This document shows, one piece after another, positions 1 through 7,886 of a DNA stretch of 41,216 nucleotides. Every line of letters begins with the position of its first letter. The first letter of the stretch is position 1. Source of the DNA: Erythrobacter sp. SCN 62-14 (GTDB lineage: Bacteria; Pseudomonadota; Alphaproteobacteria; Sphingomonadales; Sphingomonadaceae). The notes beneath the pieces are model-generated. The model was not told the origin of the DNA. It saw only the letters and a program-made list of their open reading frames with translations, and did not search any database. The stretch lies in assembly GCA_001724215.1 (NCBI GenBank), contig MEDW01000010.1, positions 1 through 41,216 of the forward strand, in the 5' to 3' direction. A program made the position numbers and the translations under genes.

Positions 1-120
1 GAACACCACACCCCGCACCTGTCGCATTTTGCCGAGCCGACCGATTTTGCCTTTGATGATCGCGAAGGCTGCTGCGATCTTATCGTCAACGCCTCGGCGT
101 TGGGAATGGCGGGGTTGTAA
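1..120 (+). pseudogene. Fragment of a second, diverged aroE copy (3' end lost)
   Basis: Reading frame 1 from the first base encodes 38 residues that match the middle of the aroE copy just downstream (bases 446-559). I count 29 of 38 residues and about 78 of 114 bases identical, with no gaps. Shared blocks include HFAEPTDF and the ALGMAG stretch of the NADP-binding domain. The match stops at GGCGGGG (about 108-114), and the frame then ends at TAA 118-120. The upstream part lies outside the window. It is either the remains of a tandem aroE copy or a join made during assembly at a contig end. The homology is clear; the cause is inference. Confidence 0.75.
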
Positions 121-793
121 CGTGACCATGCCGCACAAGCAGGCGGTAATCCCCTTGCTTGATCGCCTTGATCCTCTGGCGACGCGGATCGGTGCCGTGA
201 ACACCATCGTGCGGGAGCCTGACGGATCGCTTTCCGGCTACAATACCGATGCTGGCGGGTTCCTTGAACCGCTGCGGCCCGTGCTCGCCAAAGAGCATCT
301 GTTCCGCATGGCGCGAGTGTTGGGTACAGGGGGGGCAGCTCGAGCGATCATCGCCGCATTAGCGCAAGAGCACGTAGTGATCGTCCTGGCCGGCCGCGAT
401 CCCGAAAAGGCGCGTGCCCTGCTGGACGAACTGGACCCCAAGGGTGAGCATCATGTTGCTCCGCTTGCCCATTTTGCGGAGCCGACCGATTTCGAGTTTG
501 ACGATCGCGCCGGATGCTTCGACCTGGTGGTGAATGCCAGCCCACTGGGCATGGCGGGCCAGCCCCCGCTCGAGTTCGATTTCAGCCATGTGCCCCCCGG
601 CAGCATCATCTACGACATCGTTACTCACCCGGTGGAAACGCCCTTGCTCAAGGCGGCAAGCGCTGCCGGCTATAGGACGGTGGACGGGCTTTCCATGCTG
701 ATCGGACAAGCGGCGGTCGCTTTTGAGCGGTTCTTCGCACAGGCCCCTCCGCGCCAATATGACGCCGAGTTGCGGGAGTTGCTGACATCATGA
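56..793 (+). CDS. aroE: Shikimate dehydrogenase, N-terminally truncated
   Basis: AroE reduces 3-dehydroshikimate to shikimate with NADPH in the cytoplasm. Homology begins only at about base 110 ([10 protein letters not shown], with the catalytic Lys). It continues through GYNTDAGGF (the second catalytic Asp), the NADP-binding GTGGAARA loop, and a normal C-terminus ([12 protein letters not shown]). The first 55-60 residues of the family, including the SxS shikimate-binding motif, are absent. They are replaced by out-of-frame sequence from the fragment at 1-120. ATG 56 and TTG 29 are only formal starts; GTG 122 or ATG 128 follow the fragment's stop directly. As read, the protein should not bind shikimate. 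It may be a pseudogene or an assembly artefact. The 3' end overlaps coaE by ATGA. Confidence 0.85.
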   Translation: MIAKAAAILSSTPRRWEWRGCNVTMPHKQAVIPLLDRLDPLATRIGAVNTIVREPDGSLSGYNTDAGGFLEPLRPVLAKEHLFRMARVLGTGGAARAIIAALAQEHVVIVLAGRDPEKARALLDELDPKGEHHVAPLAHFAEPTDFEFDDRAGCFDLVVNASPLGMAGQPPLEFDFSHVPPGSIIYDIVTHPVETPLLKAASAAGYRTVDGLSMLIGQAAVAFERFFAQAPPRQYDAELRELLTS

Positions 794-1383
794 CCAAGCC
801 TCTTATCATTGGCCTGACCGGCAGCATCGGCATGGGCAAATCCACCGTTGCCGCGATGTTTGCAGACAGCGGCGTGCCCGTCTTCGATGCCGACGCCGAA
901 GTGCGCAAGCTTCAGGGTGCAGGCGGCGAACTTGTCCCCGCCATCGAAACCGCCTTCCCCGGCTCGACCGGCCCTGAAGGCGTCAAGCGCGAAGCCTTGG
1001 GTGCAGCCGTGTTTGGCGATGATCAGGCTCTTGCGCGGCTCGAAGCCATTGTTCACCCCGCTGTTGGCGCCAGGCGTGCCGCTTTCCTTGCCGCCCATGC
1101 CGACAAGCCTGCCGTGGTTTTCGACATCCCGCTGCTGTTTGAACGCGGCGGACATGAGGCGGTGGACGTGGTCGTGGTTGTCTCCGCCCCTGCCGATCAG
1201 CAAGCCGCCCGTGTGCTGGCCCGCCCCGGCATGACAGCGGAGAAATTCGCGCATATTCTTGGCTTGCAAACCCCTGATGCCGAAAAGCGCAAACGCGCCG
1301 ATCACGTCATCGACACCGGCACATCGCTCGCAGAAACCCGCGCGCAAGTCACCGCTTTGCTTGGCAAATTGTTGAAACGTTAG
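790..1383 (+). CDS. coaE: Dephospho-CoA kinase
   Basis: CoaE phosphorylates the 3'-OH of dephospho-CoA with ATP, the last step of coenzyme A synthesis. The 197-residue product has the usual length. It starts with the P-loop [12 protein letters not shown] (about residues 6-17), followed by the DADAEVR substrate motif, the central [12 protein letters not shown] strand-loop, and the C-terminal ADHVIDTG stretch. The start ATG overlaps the aroE stop (ATGA 790-793), so the two are probably translationally coupled. The aroE-coaE-dnaQ order is common in Sphingomonadales as I recall it. Confidence 0.95.
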   Translation: MTKPLIIGLTGSIGMGKSTVAAMFADSGVPVFDADAEVRKLQGAGGELVPAIETAFPGSTGPEGVKREALGAAVFGDDQALARLEAIVHPAVGARRAAFLAAHADKPAVVFDIPLLFERGGHEAVDVVVVVSAPADQQAARVLARPGMTAEKFAHILGLQTPDAEKRKRADHVIDTGTSLAETRAQVTALLGKLLKR

Positions 1384-1447
1384 GGATCAGCACTGGCTTG
1401 CAAAACTTCGCTTGCGTCGCGCGCAGGCAAGGCAGATAGTGCATCAA

Positions 1448-2143
1448 ATGCGTGAGGTAATTTTCGACACCGAGACCACCGGGCTTGATCCCAAGACGGG
1501 CGATCGCATGGTGGAAATCGGCTGTGTGGAGATGGTGGGCCGGGTTGAAACGGGCCGCACTTTTCACGCCTATTTCAACCCCGAACGTGATATGCCGGCC
1601 GAAGCGGAAAAGGTGCACGGGCTCTCCGCTGCCTTCCTCGCCACCAAGCCGCGTTTTGCCGATACGGCCGATGAATTGCTCGCCTTCCTCGGCGATGCCC
1701 CGCTGGTGGCGCATAATGCGGGCTTTGACATGGGTTTTCTCAACAATGAGCTGACCCTGTGCGGCCGTGCGCCGATTGATATGGCGCGGATGATCGACAC
1801 CGTGGCGATTGCGCGCCGGAAACATCCGGGCGCCAAGCTCAGCTTGGACGCGCTGTGCACGCGCTATGGCATTGATCGCTCGCATCGGGTGAAACACGGC
1901 GCGCTGCTGGATGCAGAACTGCTGGCGCAGGTCTATGTCGAACTCACCGGTGGGCGGCAGATCGGACTGGAACTGGTCGATGATACGCGCGGGTCCGGAC
2001 CGGGCGATAACGCGCCCTGGCACAAGCCTGCGGTCAGCCGCCAGAGGCGTGAGCCGCGGCCTCATGCAGCCTCTCCCGAAGAACGCGCGCGGTGGGAGGC
2101 TTTTCTTGCTGCCGAGGTCAAGGAGGCGCTCTGGACGCGCTGA
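1448..2143 (+). CDS. dnaQ: DNA polymerase III epsilon subunit (3'-5' proofreading exonuclease)
   Basis: Proofreading subunit of the replicative polymerase. The 231 residues contain the DEDDh exonuclease motifs: Exo I (FDTETTGLDP) at the N-terminus, Exo II (HNAGFDMGFLN) near residue 93, and Exo III (HGALLDAELLAQVY) near residue 150. The C-terminal tail RWEAFLAAEVKEALW probably contacts the alpha subunit, as in other epsilon proteins. ATG 1448 is chosen because MREVIFDTETTG is the normal family start. An upstream in-frame start at 1412 would add 12 atypical residues. It lies 64 bp after coaE and has the same strand. Confidence 0.93.
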   Translation: MREVIFDTETTGLDPKTGDRMVEIGCVEMVGRVETGRTFHAYFNPERDMPAEAEKVHGLSAAFLATKPRFADTADELLAFLGDAPLVAHNAGFDMGFLNNELTLCGRAPIDMARMIDTVAIARRKHPGAKLSLDALCTRYGIDRSHRVKHGALLDAELLAQVYVELTGGRQIGLELVDDTRGSGPGDNAPWHKPAVSRQRREPRPHAASPEERARWEAFLAAEVKEALWTR

Positions 2144-2206
2144 ATGCAGCGAATTCCAGCGGGTAAGGGACGGCCCGCCGATCACTTGGAAAAAAGGGGT
2201 AATGCT

Positions 2207-2773
2207 ATGGACATCCGCATTTCCGGCCACCAGATGGCCACCGGAGCCGCGTTGCAGGAACACGCTTCGGAAAAACTCGGCGCCATCGTCGAGAAATATT
2301 TTGACCGCGCGCTGTCCAGCCATGTGACTTTTGGCAAAGCTCCGGCAGGCAGCTTTACCTGCGATATCGTCACCCATGTGATGCAGGGCCTGATCCTCAA
2401 GGCGCAAGGCGCGGCACAAGACGCGCACGTGGCGCTTGATGAGGCGGTGGCCAAGATTGAAAAGCAGCTGCGCCGCTACAAGCGCCGCCTCACCGATCAC
2501 CACCAGCAGGCGCTTTCAGCCCGCGCCGAGGAAGAGGCCGCCTACACCATCTTCGCTCTGCCCGAGGAAGAGGAAGAGGAGGTGACCAGCGATGCCCCCT
2601 TGGTGATTGCCGAGACCCGCGTCGACATCCCCACCGCCAGCGTCGCGGATGCCGTGATGCTGATGGACTTGCGCAACACGCCTGCGCTGTTTTTCAAAAA
2701 TGCTGGCACCGGGCGGCATAATATGATTTATCGACGTGCCGATGGTTCGATCGGTTGGGTCGAACCGCGCTAG
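2207..2773 (+). CDS. hpf: Long-form ribosome hibernation promoting factor
   Basis: Binds the 30S subunit in stationary phase and promotes 100S ribosome dimers. The product has 188 residues. The N-terminal S30AE domain is residues 1 to about 105 (MDIRISGHQMATG, then KIEKQLRRYKRRLTDH). An acidic linker (EEEEEEV) follows, then the C-terminal dimerisation domain (about 130-188, DLRNTPALFFKNAGTGRHN). ATG 2207 is preceded by an AAGGGG Shine-Dalgarno at about 2194-2199. An upstream in-frame ATG at 2144 has no such site. The gene is followed by a hairpin terminator, then by ptsN; hpf and ptsN are classic neighbours, but no rpoN is present here. Confidence 0.93.
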   Translation: MDIRISGHQMATGAALQEHASEKLGAIVEKYFDRALSSHVTFGKAPAGSFTCDIVTHVMQGLILKAQGAAQDAHVALDEAVAKIEKQLRRYKRRLTDHHQQALSARAEEEAAYTIFALPEEEEEEVTSDAPLVIAETRVDIPTASVADAVMLMDLRNTPALFFKNAGTGRHNMIYRRADGSIGWVEPR

Positions 2774-2780
2774 GGCTTCG

Positions 2781-2802
2781 CCGGGCTGTAGCCCGGAGTT
2801 TT
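2781..2802 (+). terminator. Rho-independent terminator candidate after hpf
   Basis: CCGGGC (2781-2786), loop TGTA, GCCCGG (2791-2796) forms a perfect stem followed by AGTTTT. It lies 8 bp after the hpf stop. A second weaker inverted repeat, GGCGGA...TCCGCC, lies near 2821-2844. The rest of the 167-bp hpf-ptsN gap shows no clear gene. Confidence 0.6.
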
Positions 2803-2940
2803 GACCAGAAGGCCCGGATCGGCGGATGCAGGAGGGGCTTCCGCCTCGCCCCCGTGAACTGGCGCACACTGGACGCCAGTCGCGAAGGCGACTATTCGCC
2901 CGTCAATTGGGGGCACACCAAGTCTGGATTTCTTTACGCA

Positions 2941-3402
2941 ATGGACATCAACATCGTCGTTTTGCCAGAAGCCGTGACCTTTGCCCGCCTCGATGCCAAG
3001 CCCAAGGTCTTCGCCGCACTCGCCGCCAGCTTCGCTGCCACTTATGGTCTTGAAGAAGCCGAAGTGATGGAGGGACTGGAGCAGCGCGAAATGCTGGGCA
3101 GCACCGGGTTCGGGCGCGGGATTGCAATTCCGCATTGTCGCTCTGCCCGCATCAGGCGTCCCACCCTCGCGCTGATCAAGCTGGAAGCGCCGGTGGATTT
3201 CGGCTCGCCGGATGCCGTGCCTGTCAGCCTTGTGTTCGGCCTTGTCTCGCCCGAGAACGCCGGGGCAACCCATCTTCACGCGCTGGCCGCGATCTCGCGC
3301 CTCACGCGTGATGAAGCCATGATGCAATTGCTGATGGATGCCGAAACGCCCGAGGGGCTCTATGCGCTGCTCACCAACCAGTTCCTGCAGGACGCAGCCT
3401 GA
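2941..3402 (+). CDS. ptsN: Nitrogen PTS EIIA component (PtsN)
   Basis: Final phosphate acceptor of the regulatory nitrogen phosphotransferase chain (PtsP-PtsO-PtsN), which adjusts potassium and nitrogen physiology. The 153 residues match the EIIA-Ntr/mannitol family. The phospho-accepting His is residue 65 in GFGRGIAIPHCR, followed by the family's VDFGSPDAVPVSLVF strand and HLHALAAISRL helix. ATG 2941 gives the usual N-terminus. No strong Shine-Dalgarno is visible directly upstream. It is preceded by hpf, as in many proteobacteria. Confidence 0.93.
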   Translation: MDINIVVLPEAVTFARLDAKPKVFAALAASFAATYGLEEAEVMEGLEQREMLGSTGFGRGIAIPHCRSARIRRPTLALIKLEAPVDFGSPDAVPVSLVFGLVSPENAGATHLHALAAISRLTRDEAMMQLLMDAETPEGLYALLTNQFLQDAA

Positions 3403-3419
3403 GCGCGTTTCGTGACACT

Positions 3420-3899
3420 ATGAGCACTGCAGATTCGGCCACGGGGCCCCTTGGGGCCGAATTGCATTACCGCGCGCTGGAGCAGCTTTACGCGTCCGCG
3501 CCGATCAACCGCAAATTCGCCTCGCGTCTGCACATTCCGGGCGAAGGGCTCTCGCGGCTGGTGTTCGACATCACCGAGGCCGATTACCACGCGGCGGGCG
3601 CAGCGCATGGGACGATCTATTTCAAGATGCTCGATGATGCGGCCTTCTATGCTGCCAACACGCTGGTGACGGATCGCTTCCTGCTGACGACCGGGTTCAA
3701 CCTCCACTTCACCAAGCCGGTGCGCGCAGGTCAGGTGGTGGCCGAAGGACGCTGGGTCAGCGGCAAGCGGCGGGTCTTCGTGGCCGAGGCACGGCTGGTG
3801 GACGAGGAAGGCGAGGAAATCGGGCGCGGCACCGGCACTTTCATGCGCTCGCGCATCGCTCTGTCCGGCCTTGCAGGTTACAGCAGCGCGCTCGGGTAA
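3420..3899 (+). CDS. PaaI-like hotdog-fold thioesterase
   Basis: 159 residues with a single hotdog domain. The central helix reads HGTIYFKMLDDAAFYAANTLV, and the strands TTGFNLHFTKPVRAGQVVAEGRW and GTGTFMRSR follow, as in the PaaI/YiiD thioesterase group (4HBT superfamily). Such enzymes hydrolyse acyl- or aryl-CoA thioesters in the cytoplasm; the substrate cannot be read from the sequence. It starts 17 bp after ptsN, and its stop overlaps the next start by one base (TAATG), so ptsN, this gene and the DUF1491 gene probably share a transcript. Confidence 0.85.
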   Translation: MSTADSATGPLGAELHYRALEQLYASAPINRKFASRLHIPGEGLSRLVFDITEADYHAAGAAHGTIYFKMLDDAAFYAANTLVTDRFLLTTGFNLHFTKPVRAGQVVAEGRWVSGKRRVFVAEARLVDEEGEEIGRGTGTFMRSRIALSGLAGYSSALG

Positions 3900-4231
3900 T
3901 GGACGAGCGCCTGCCCGCGCATCTCGAAGCGGCCAGCATTCTAAGGCTCGCCGAATCGCTTGGCGGCTTTGCGACAGTGCTGGCCAAGGGCGAGCGCGAT
4001 GCGGGCACAATCCTTATCGCAATTCTGTGTCGCGGCGGCGCGGCTCAGCTTTATGAAAGGATGCCCGCGCTCGATGGTTCGCGGCGATTTGTTGCCACCA
4101 AGGCGCAAAATCCTGATGATCCAACAGAATTCACTGATTATCTGGAACGCCGCCGCCGCCGCGACCCCGATATCTGGATTCTGGAGGTGGATATCGACGA
4201 GGCAGAACGCTTCACCGCAATTTTGCCATAA
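3899..4231 (+). CDS. DUF1491 family protein
   Basis: 110 residues recognised as the DUF1491 family of alphaproteobacteria by the pattern LRLAESLGGFATVLAKGERDAG near the start and the C-terminal DPDIWILEVDIDEAERF. No function is established. The start overlaps the thioesterase stop (TAATG), indicating coupling. It is small, soluble and has no signal peptide. The following 206 bp hold no gene that I can support. Confidence 0.8.
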   Translation: MDERLPAHLEAASILRLAESLGGFATVLAKGERDAGTILIAILCRGGAAQLYERMPALDGSRRFVATKAQNPDDPTEFTDYLERRRRRDPDIWILEVDIDEAERFTAILP

Positions 4232-4437
4232 TTGCTTGACCCGCACTCGCTGATCGCTAAGCGGCCACCTCAATTTTCTCGCGCAGGCTGACTGGGGCGG
4301 CAATCCGGCCGTCTGGACAGCACGCAGACGGGGAGCAGCCGGCAGGCTTTAAGCGAACCACCCTCTCTTTGCTGCGAAAAATCGCAACAGGTTCCCGCCT
4401 GCGTCTGTGCGTGCTCACCGCCCAAAATGTAGAATAA

Positions 4438-5094
4438 ATGAGTCGCAAGACCTTTTCTTTTGGTGCGATTGCCGCCTTTGCGATCGCCAATGTGATTTTC
4501 TCCAGCGCTCACAGCGCTGAAGCCGAAGTGCCCGAAGTGCTCGCCGCCCCCATGATTGCGGCGCCCGGCATCGAAGCTGAGGATGATGGAATCGAGATCG
4601 TGCCCGATCCGATTTTTGTCTCCAACGAAGTCGTCCAGCCCCTTCCCGAACCCGCTGCACAGCCGGTCGCGCAGGCCGCCTCGCTTGGCGAACTGGTGCA
4701 GCAGGTTGGCGCGCCCAAAGTGCTCAGCGAGGAAATGAAGTGCCTTGCTGGCGCGGTCTATTTCGAATCGCGCGGTGAGCCCTTGTCCGGCCAGCTTGCG
4801 GTGGCGCAAGTGATCATCAATCGTGCGGACGACCCGCGCTTTCCCGCCAGCTATTGCAGCGTGGTGACACAGCCGGGCCAATTCTCCTTCATCAAGAAAG
4901 GCCGCATGCCGCAAATCCGCGAACATTCAGCCGCCTGGGTCCGCGCCCGCGCCATTGCCGAAATCGCGCACAAGGGCTTGTGGGAATCGGAAGCCAACGA
5001 AGCGGTGTTCTTCCACGCGCGCTATGTCCGTCCCGGCTGGAGCCAGCGCAAGCAGCGCCTTGCCCAGATCAACACGCATATCTTTTACAGGTAA
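4438..5094 (+). CDS. Cell wall hydrolase, SleB/Hydrolase_2 family
   Basis: 218 residues. Residues 1 to about 29 form a signal peptide (basic MSRK, hydrophobic core, AHSAEA end), so it is exported. A Pro/Ala/Glu-rich linker follows. The C-terminal Hydrolase_2 domain (about 95-218) carries the family pattern CLAGAVYFESRGEP, with the catalytic Glu of YFESRGE, then AVAQVIINR, SYCSVVTQPGQFSF and FHARYVRPGW. Related enzymes are SleB-type lytic transglycosylases; here a role in peptidoglycan remodelling is inferred. No Shine-Dalgarno precedes the ATG. The gene converges on xthA across a repeat-rich gap. Confidence 0.87.
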   Translation: MSRKTFSFGAIAAFAIANVIFSSAHSAEAEVPEVLAAPMIAAPGIEAEDDGIEIVPDPIFVSNEVVQPLPEPAAQPVAQAASLGELVQQVGAPKVLSEEMKCLAGAVYFESRGEPLSGQLAVAQVIINRADDPRFPASYCSVVTQPGQFSFIKKGRMPQIREHSAAWVRARAIAEIAHKGLWESEANEAVFFHARYVRPGWSQRKQRLAQINTHIFYR

Positions 5095-5108
5095 TCCTCG
5101 CCGGGTTT

Positions 5109-5163
5109 CGCCCTTCGGGCGAGCGGCTGCGGGCGGGCAGTCGCCCTTGCGGCCCTGCGGGCC
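5109..5163 (+). repeat. Hairpin-core-hairpin repeat, copy 1
   Basis: A 5' hairpin CGCCC-TTC-GGGCG (5109-5121), then a 26-bp core (5128-5153), then a 3' hairpin GGCCC-TGC-GGGCC (5151-5163). The core differs by one base from that at 22734-22759 and by two from that at 40474-40499. It lies between the convergent sleB-like gene and xthA and may also act as their terminator. Confidence 0.75.
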
Positions 5164-5223
5164 GGGGTTCGCAAACCCGCCCTCAAGTAGCGCAGCGGTA
5201 GGGCAGCAAGGACGCGGCGAGGA

Positions 5224-6018
5224 TCACGCCTTCAGGCGCACCCAAACAGGCGTGTGATCGCTGGCCTTCTCGCGGCCGCGATATTCCTTGTCGACCCCGC
5301 AGGCCTCAAGCCGGTCGGCGCATTCGGGTGACAAAAGGATGTGATCGATCCGGAAGCCGTGATCGCGTTGCCAAGCTCCTGCCTGATAGTCCCAATAGGT
5401 CCACACCCCGCCGCGCGGGTTATGGGTGCGGATTGCATCGGTCCAGCCATCGCCAAGCAGGCGCGCATAGGCAGCGCGCGATTCGGGCTGCATCAGCGCA
5501 TCATCCGCCATCGCCTTGACGGACCAGACATCGTCGTCTTCGGGAATAACGTTGAAATCGCCGAGCACCACAGCGGGCACTTCCTCGGCCCAGATCGCCG
5601 CCATGCGCGCGCGCAGTGCCTGCATCCAGCGCAGCTTGTAATCGAATTTTGGCCCCGGATGCGGGTTGCCATTGGGCAGATAAAGGCAGGCAATGCGCAC
5701 GCCGCCGATATCCGCCTCAAGATAGCGGGCCTGCTCGCCCTCGCCCTCATTTGGGCCATCCACACCCAGCCCGCGCTGCACTTCGGTGATGGTCAGCCCT
5801 GCCTCAGTATCAGCGAGGATCGCCACGCCGTTAAAGCTTTTCTGCCCGTGCCAGATCGCGCCGTAGCCCAGCTCGGCAAATTCCTCGGCCGGAAAGCCAT
5901 CATCCTGGCTTTTGATCTCTTGCAAGCAGGCAACCGAGGGCCGCGTTTCGGCCAGCCACTCCTTGAGCCGGGGGAGCCGCGCCTTGATGCCGTTGATGTT
6001 GAAAGTGGCGATTTTCAT
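5224..6018 (-). CDS. xthA: Exodeoxyribonuclease III (AP endonuclease)
   Basis: Class II AP endonuclease and 3'-phosphatase/exonuclease of base excision repair. The 264 residues are full length. The catalytic blocks of the EEP fold are all present: FNINGIKARL at the N-terminus, CLQEIKSQD (metal-binding Glu), LYLPNGNPH, VVLGDFNVIPEDDD, RIDHILLSP and the terminal KASDHTPVWV. It lies 52 bp downstream of erpA on the same strand and may be the last gene of a CBS-erpA-xthA transcript. Confidence 0.95.
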   Translation of the reverse strand: MKIATFNINGIKARLPRLKEWLAETRPSVACLQEIKSQDDGFPAEEFAELGYGAIWHGQKSFNGVAILADTEAGLTITEVQRGLGVDGPNEGEGEQARYLEADIGGVRIACLYLPNGNPHPGPKFDYKLRWMQALRARMAAIWAEEVPAVVLGDFNVIPEDDDVWSVKAMADDALMQPESRAAYARLLGDGWTDAIRTHNPRGGVWTYWDYQAGAWQRDHGFRIDHILLSPECADRLEACGVDKEYRGREKASDHTPVWVRLKA

Positions 6019-6070
6019 GGCGCGCTTGATGCCCCGGATGGGCGCGCCTGTCTAACCCAAAGCGTCTAAC

Positions 6071-6400
6071 TCAAATCCCGAAGCTCGCCCCGCAGCCGCA
6101 TCCGGCAGCGGCTTGCGGGTTTTCGACCTTGAAAGCCGCCCCGCCCAGCGATTCGACGAAATCCACCGTGCTGCCCGCAATCAGATCCAGGCTGACAGGG
6201 TCCACCACCAGCTTCACGCCGTCGGTTTCGCTGACGCTGTCATCGGCCTCGGCGCTGTCGGCCAGATCGAACTTGTACTGAAAGCCCGAACAGCCGCCCC
6301 CTTCGACCGACAGGCGCAGGATGGCAGGGCGCGTCTGCTTGGCAGCGATCATCGCAATGCGGGTCGCCGCGGCGGGTGTGAGAGTGAGAGCTTCGGCCAT
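6071..6400 (-). CDS. erpA: A-type iron-sulfur carrier, ErpA/IscA family
   Basis: Small carrier that takes an Fe-S cluster from the assembly scaffold to target apoproteins. The 109 residues contain the HesB fold with the three cluster cysteines C37 (GGGCSGFQY) and C101/C103 (GCGCG near the C-terminus). It is distinct from the second A-type protein in the suf operon (37483-37848). The pattern LRLSVEGGGCSGFQYKFDL fits ErpA/IscA better than SufA, but assignment within the family is uncertain. It lies 39 bp after the CBS gene. Confidence 0.9.
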   Translation of the reverse strand: MAEALTLTPAAATRIAMIAAKQTRPAILRLSVEGGGCSGFQYKFDLADSAEADDSVSETDGVKLVVDPVSLDLIAGSTVDFVESLGGAAFKVENPQAAAGCGCGASFGI

Positions 6401-6439
6401 GGCGTAAATGTAGGTCAGGCAGCCGCGATGCTCAAGAGG

Positions 6440-6871
6440 TCACACTGTCTGGATGTAATCGCGCAGGGCCGCCGCCTCGTGCTCGATCTCGTCCATCTTG
6501 TGCTTCACCAGATCGCCGATCGAGATAAAGGCGATCAGCCGCCCCTCCTCCACCACCGGAAAATGGCGAAACCGGCGGCGGGTCATCAGGGCCAACGCCT
6601 CGTCAATCGAGGTTGAGGGCGCAACTGTGATCGCGGGCGAAGTCATCAGTTTTTCAACCGGTTGGTTGAGGCAGGCGCCCGCATCATCGGCGATGCAATA
6701 GACCACGTCGCGTTCGGAGATGATGCCAACCACCCGCCCCTCGCGCAGCACCGGCATGGCGCCAATGCGCTGCTTGCCAAGAATCCGGATCGCTTCGACC
6801 AAGGGGGTGTCGGCGTTGCAGGAAATGATCGCATCCGTGCTGCGATCGGCGATTATGGTGGCGACGTTCAT
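6440..6871 (-). CDS. CBS-domain pair protein
   Basis: 143 residues forming two CBS domains and nothing else. CBS1 spans about residues 7-60 (ISCNADTPLVEAIRILGKQRIGAMPVL, then RVVGIISERDVV). CBS2 spans about residues 75-130 (PAITVAPSTSIDEALALMTRRRFRHFPVV, then LIAFISIGDLVK). Such stand-alone pairs bind adenine nucleotides and act as energy sensors; the partner is unknown. The start is supported by GGGAGAATGTC just upstream. It is first in a run of three genes (CBS, erpA, xthA) and is divergent from the small membrane gene at 7005. The 133-bp divergent gap contains TGGCA-GAA-TGCCA (6894-6906). Confidence 0.9.
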   Translation of the reverse strand: MNVATIIADRSTDAIISCNADTPLVEAIRILGKQRIGAMPVLREGRVVGIISERDVVYCIADDAGACLNQPVEKLMTSPAITVAPSTSIDEALALMTRRRFRHFPVVEEGRLIAFISIGDLVKHKMDEIEHEAAALRDYIQTV

Positions 6872-7004
6872 GACATTCTCCCTCTCTCCCGCATGGCAGA
6901 ATGCCAGTTTTGTGAGTGAAAAGCGAATCTTGCGTAAGCCTGCTCAGGCCACGCCCTGCCTCGATCCGGTTGCAATGCCGCGCGCGCACGCGCATGGAGG
7001 AGCG

Positions 7005-7316
7005 ATGGTGCAGAAATCTCCGCTTGATGACCCTGTGAACGCCGCACACGCTTGGGCGCGTTATCGCCAGATCATGAAAGTTCTGATGAGCGTGACGGTG
7101 ATCACCGTGGCGTTGGCGCTGGGCTTGCTGTTTGCCTTTAACGGTGCAATTTCGGTGCATTACTATATCGCGGTGGCGCTTGGCATAAGCTTCACGATGC
7201 TGCTTGGCGGCGGGTTGATGGGCTTGGCGTTCCTATCGAACGGGACGGGCCACGACGAATCGGTCGATAACCGGCTGCCCGGTCGAGACGAATTCTGGAC
7301 CCCGGACGACAAGTAG
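7005..7316 (+). CDS. Small two-TM membrane protein, function unknown
   Basis: 103 residues. A short N-terminal cytoplasmic part contains NAAHAWARYRQIMK. Two predicted transmembrane helices follow (about residues 26-46, VTVITVALALGLLFAF, and 54-75, YIAVALGISFTMLLGGGLMGLAF). An acidic tail closes the protein. ATG 7005 is preceded by GGAGGAG at 6996-7002, which fixes the start; an open frame extending to 6720 antisense to the CBS gene is not credible. Proteins of this shape are common in Sphingomonadales, but I know no function. Confidence 0.8.
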   Translation: MVQKSPLDDPVNAAHAWARYRQIMKVLMSVTVITVALALGLLFAFNGAISVHYYIAVALGISFTMLLGGGLMGLAFLSNGTGHDESVDNRLPGRDEFWTPDDK

Positions 7317-7367
7317 CGCTTCTGCCCAATCACCCGGGCCGCAAATGCCTTTAGCCCCAAACGCCCG

Positions 7368-7434
7368 AAGGTGCGCCCAAGGGGCTCTCGCCAGTGGCCC
7401 TGAGCTCGCTTTGGCCGACAGGCCAAGGTGCGCC
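7368..7434. terminator. Hairpin and direct repeat between convergent genes
   Basis: TTGGCC-GACA-GGCCAA (7411-7426) forms a perfect stem between the convergent small membrane gene and the ferredoxin gene. AAGGTGCGCC occurs twice (7368-7377 and 7425-7434). There is no T-run, so a bidirectional terminator role is only a suggestion. Confidence 0.35.
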
Positions 7435-7445
7435 GCTCACCCAGC

Positions 7446-7886
7446 TCACCTGACCGGATGGAGCCGGTATTCCTCGACCGGAACGCCGCCGACCAGATGC
7501 TCCTCGATGATGCGATCAAGCACCGCCGGGGTGCAGGAATGATACCACACGCCGTCCGGCCACACGACCGCAATGGGCCCTGCGCCGCACACCTGAAAAC
7601 AGTCAGCCTTGGTGCGCTGGACGCCGCCGCCCGGCCCTTTGGGGTGGTCAGCCCCGCGCAAGGGGCCGACCAGCCCGCGCGCCTTGAGACGCTCTTTCAG
7701 GAATTGCCAACTGGCTTTGCCTTGTTCTCGTGAGCAGCACTTTTCCTTGTCCGACAGGGCGCACAGGAAGATGTGGCGCGTGATCGAATTGCCGGGCGCA
7801 TTGCCCTGCCTGTCCCCGCCATAATGCCGGGCAAGCGCGTTCTGCGCCGCCATCAGCGGCATAGGGTCCGGTGCGGGCGCGCTCAC
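7446..7886 (-). CDS. (2Fe-2S) ferredoxin domain protein, thioredoxin-like type
   Basis: 146 residues resembling the thioredoxin-fold 2Fe-2S ferredoxins. Likely ligands are C42 and C50 or C51 ([14 protein letters not shown]), and C96 and C100 ([21 protein letters not shown]), the last followed by the typical GP-WY-x-V region. An electron-transfer role is inferred; the partner is unknown. Its start overlaps the stop of the S9 peptidase by ATGA (7883-7886), so the two are probably co-translated. There is no obvious biochemical link between them. Confidence 0.85.
   Translation of the reverse strand: MSAPAPDPMPLMAAQNALARHYGGDRQGNAPGNSITRHIFLCALSDKEKCCSREQGKASWQFLKERLKARGLVGPLRGADHPKGPGGGVQRTKADCFQVCGAGPIAVVWPDGVWYHSCTPAVLDRIIEEHLVGGVPVEEYRLHPVR

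Noticed and set aside
1349..2503. 384-residue open frame antisense to dnaQ and hpf
   Set aside because: Crosses two genes that are certain on the other strand, with no motif of its own.
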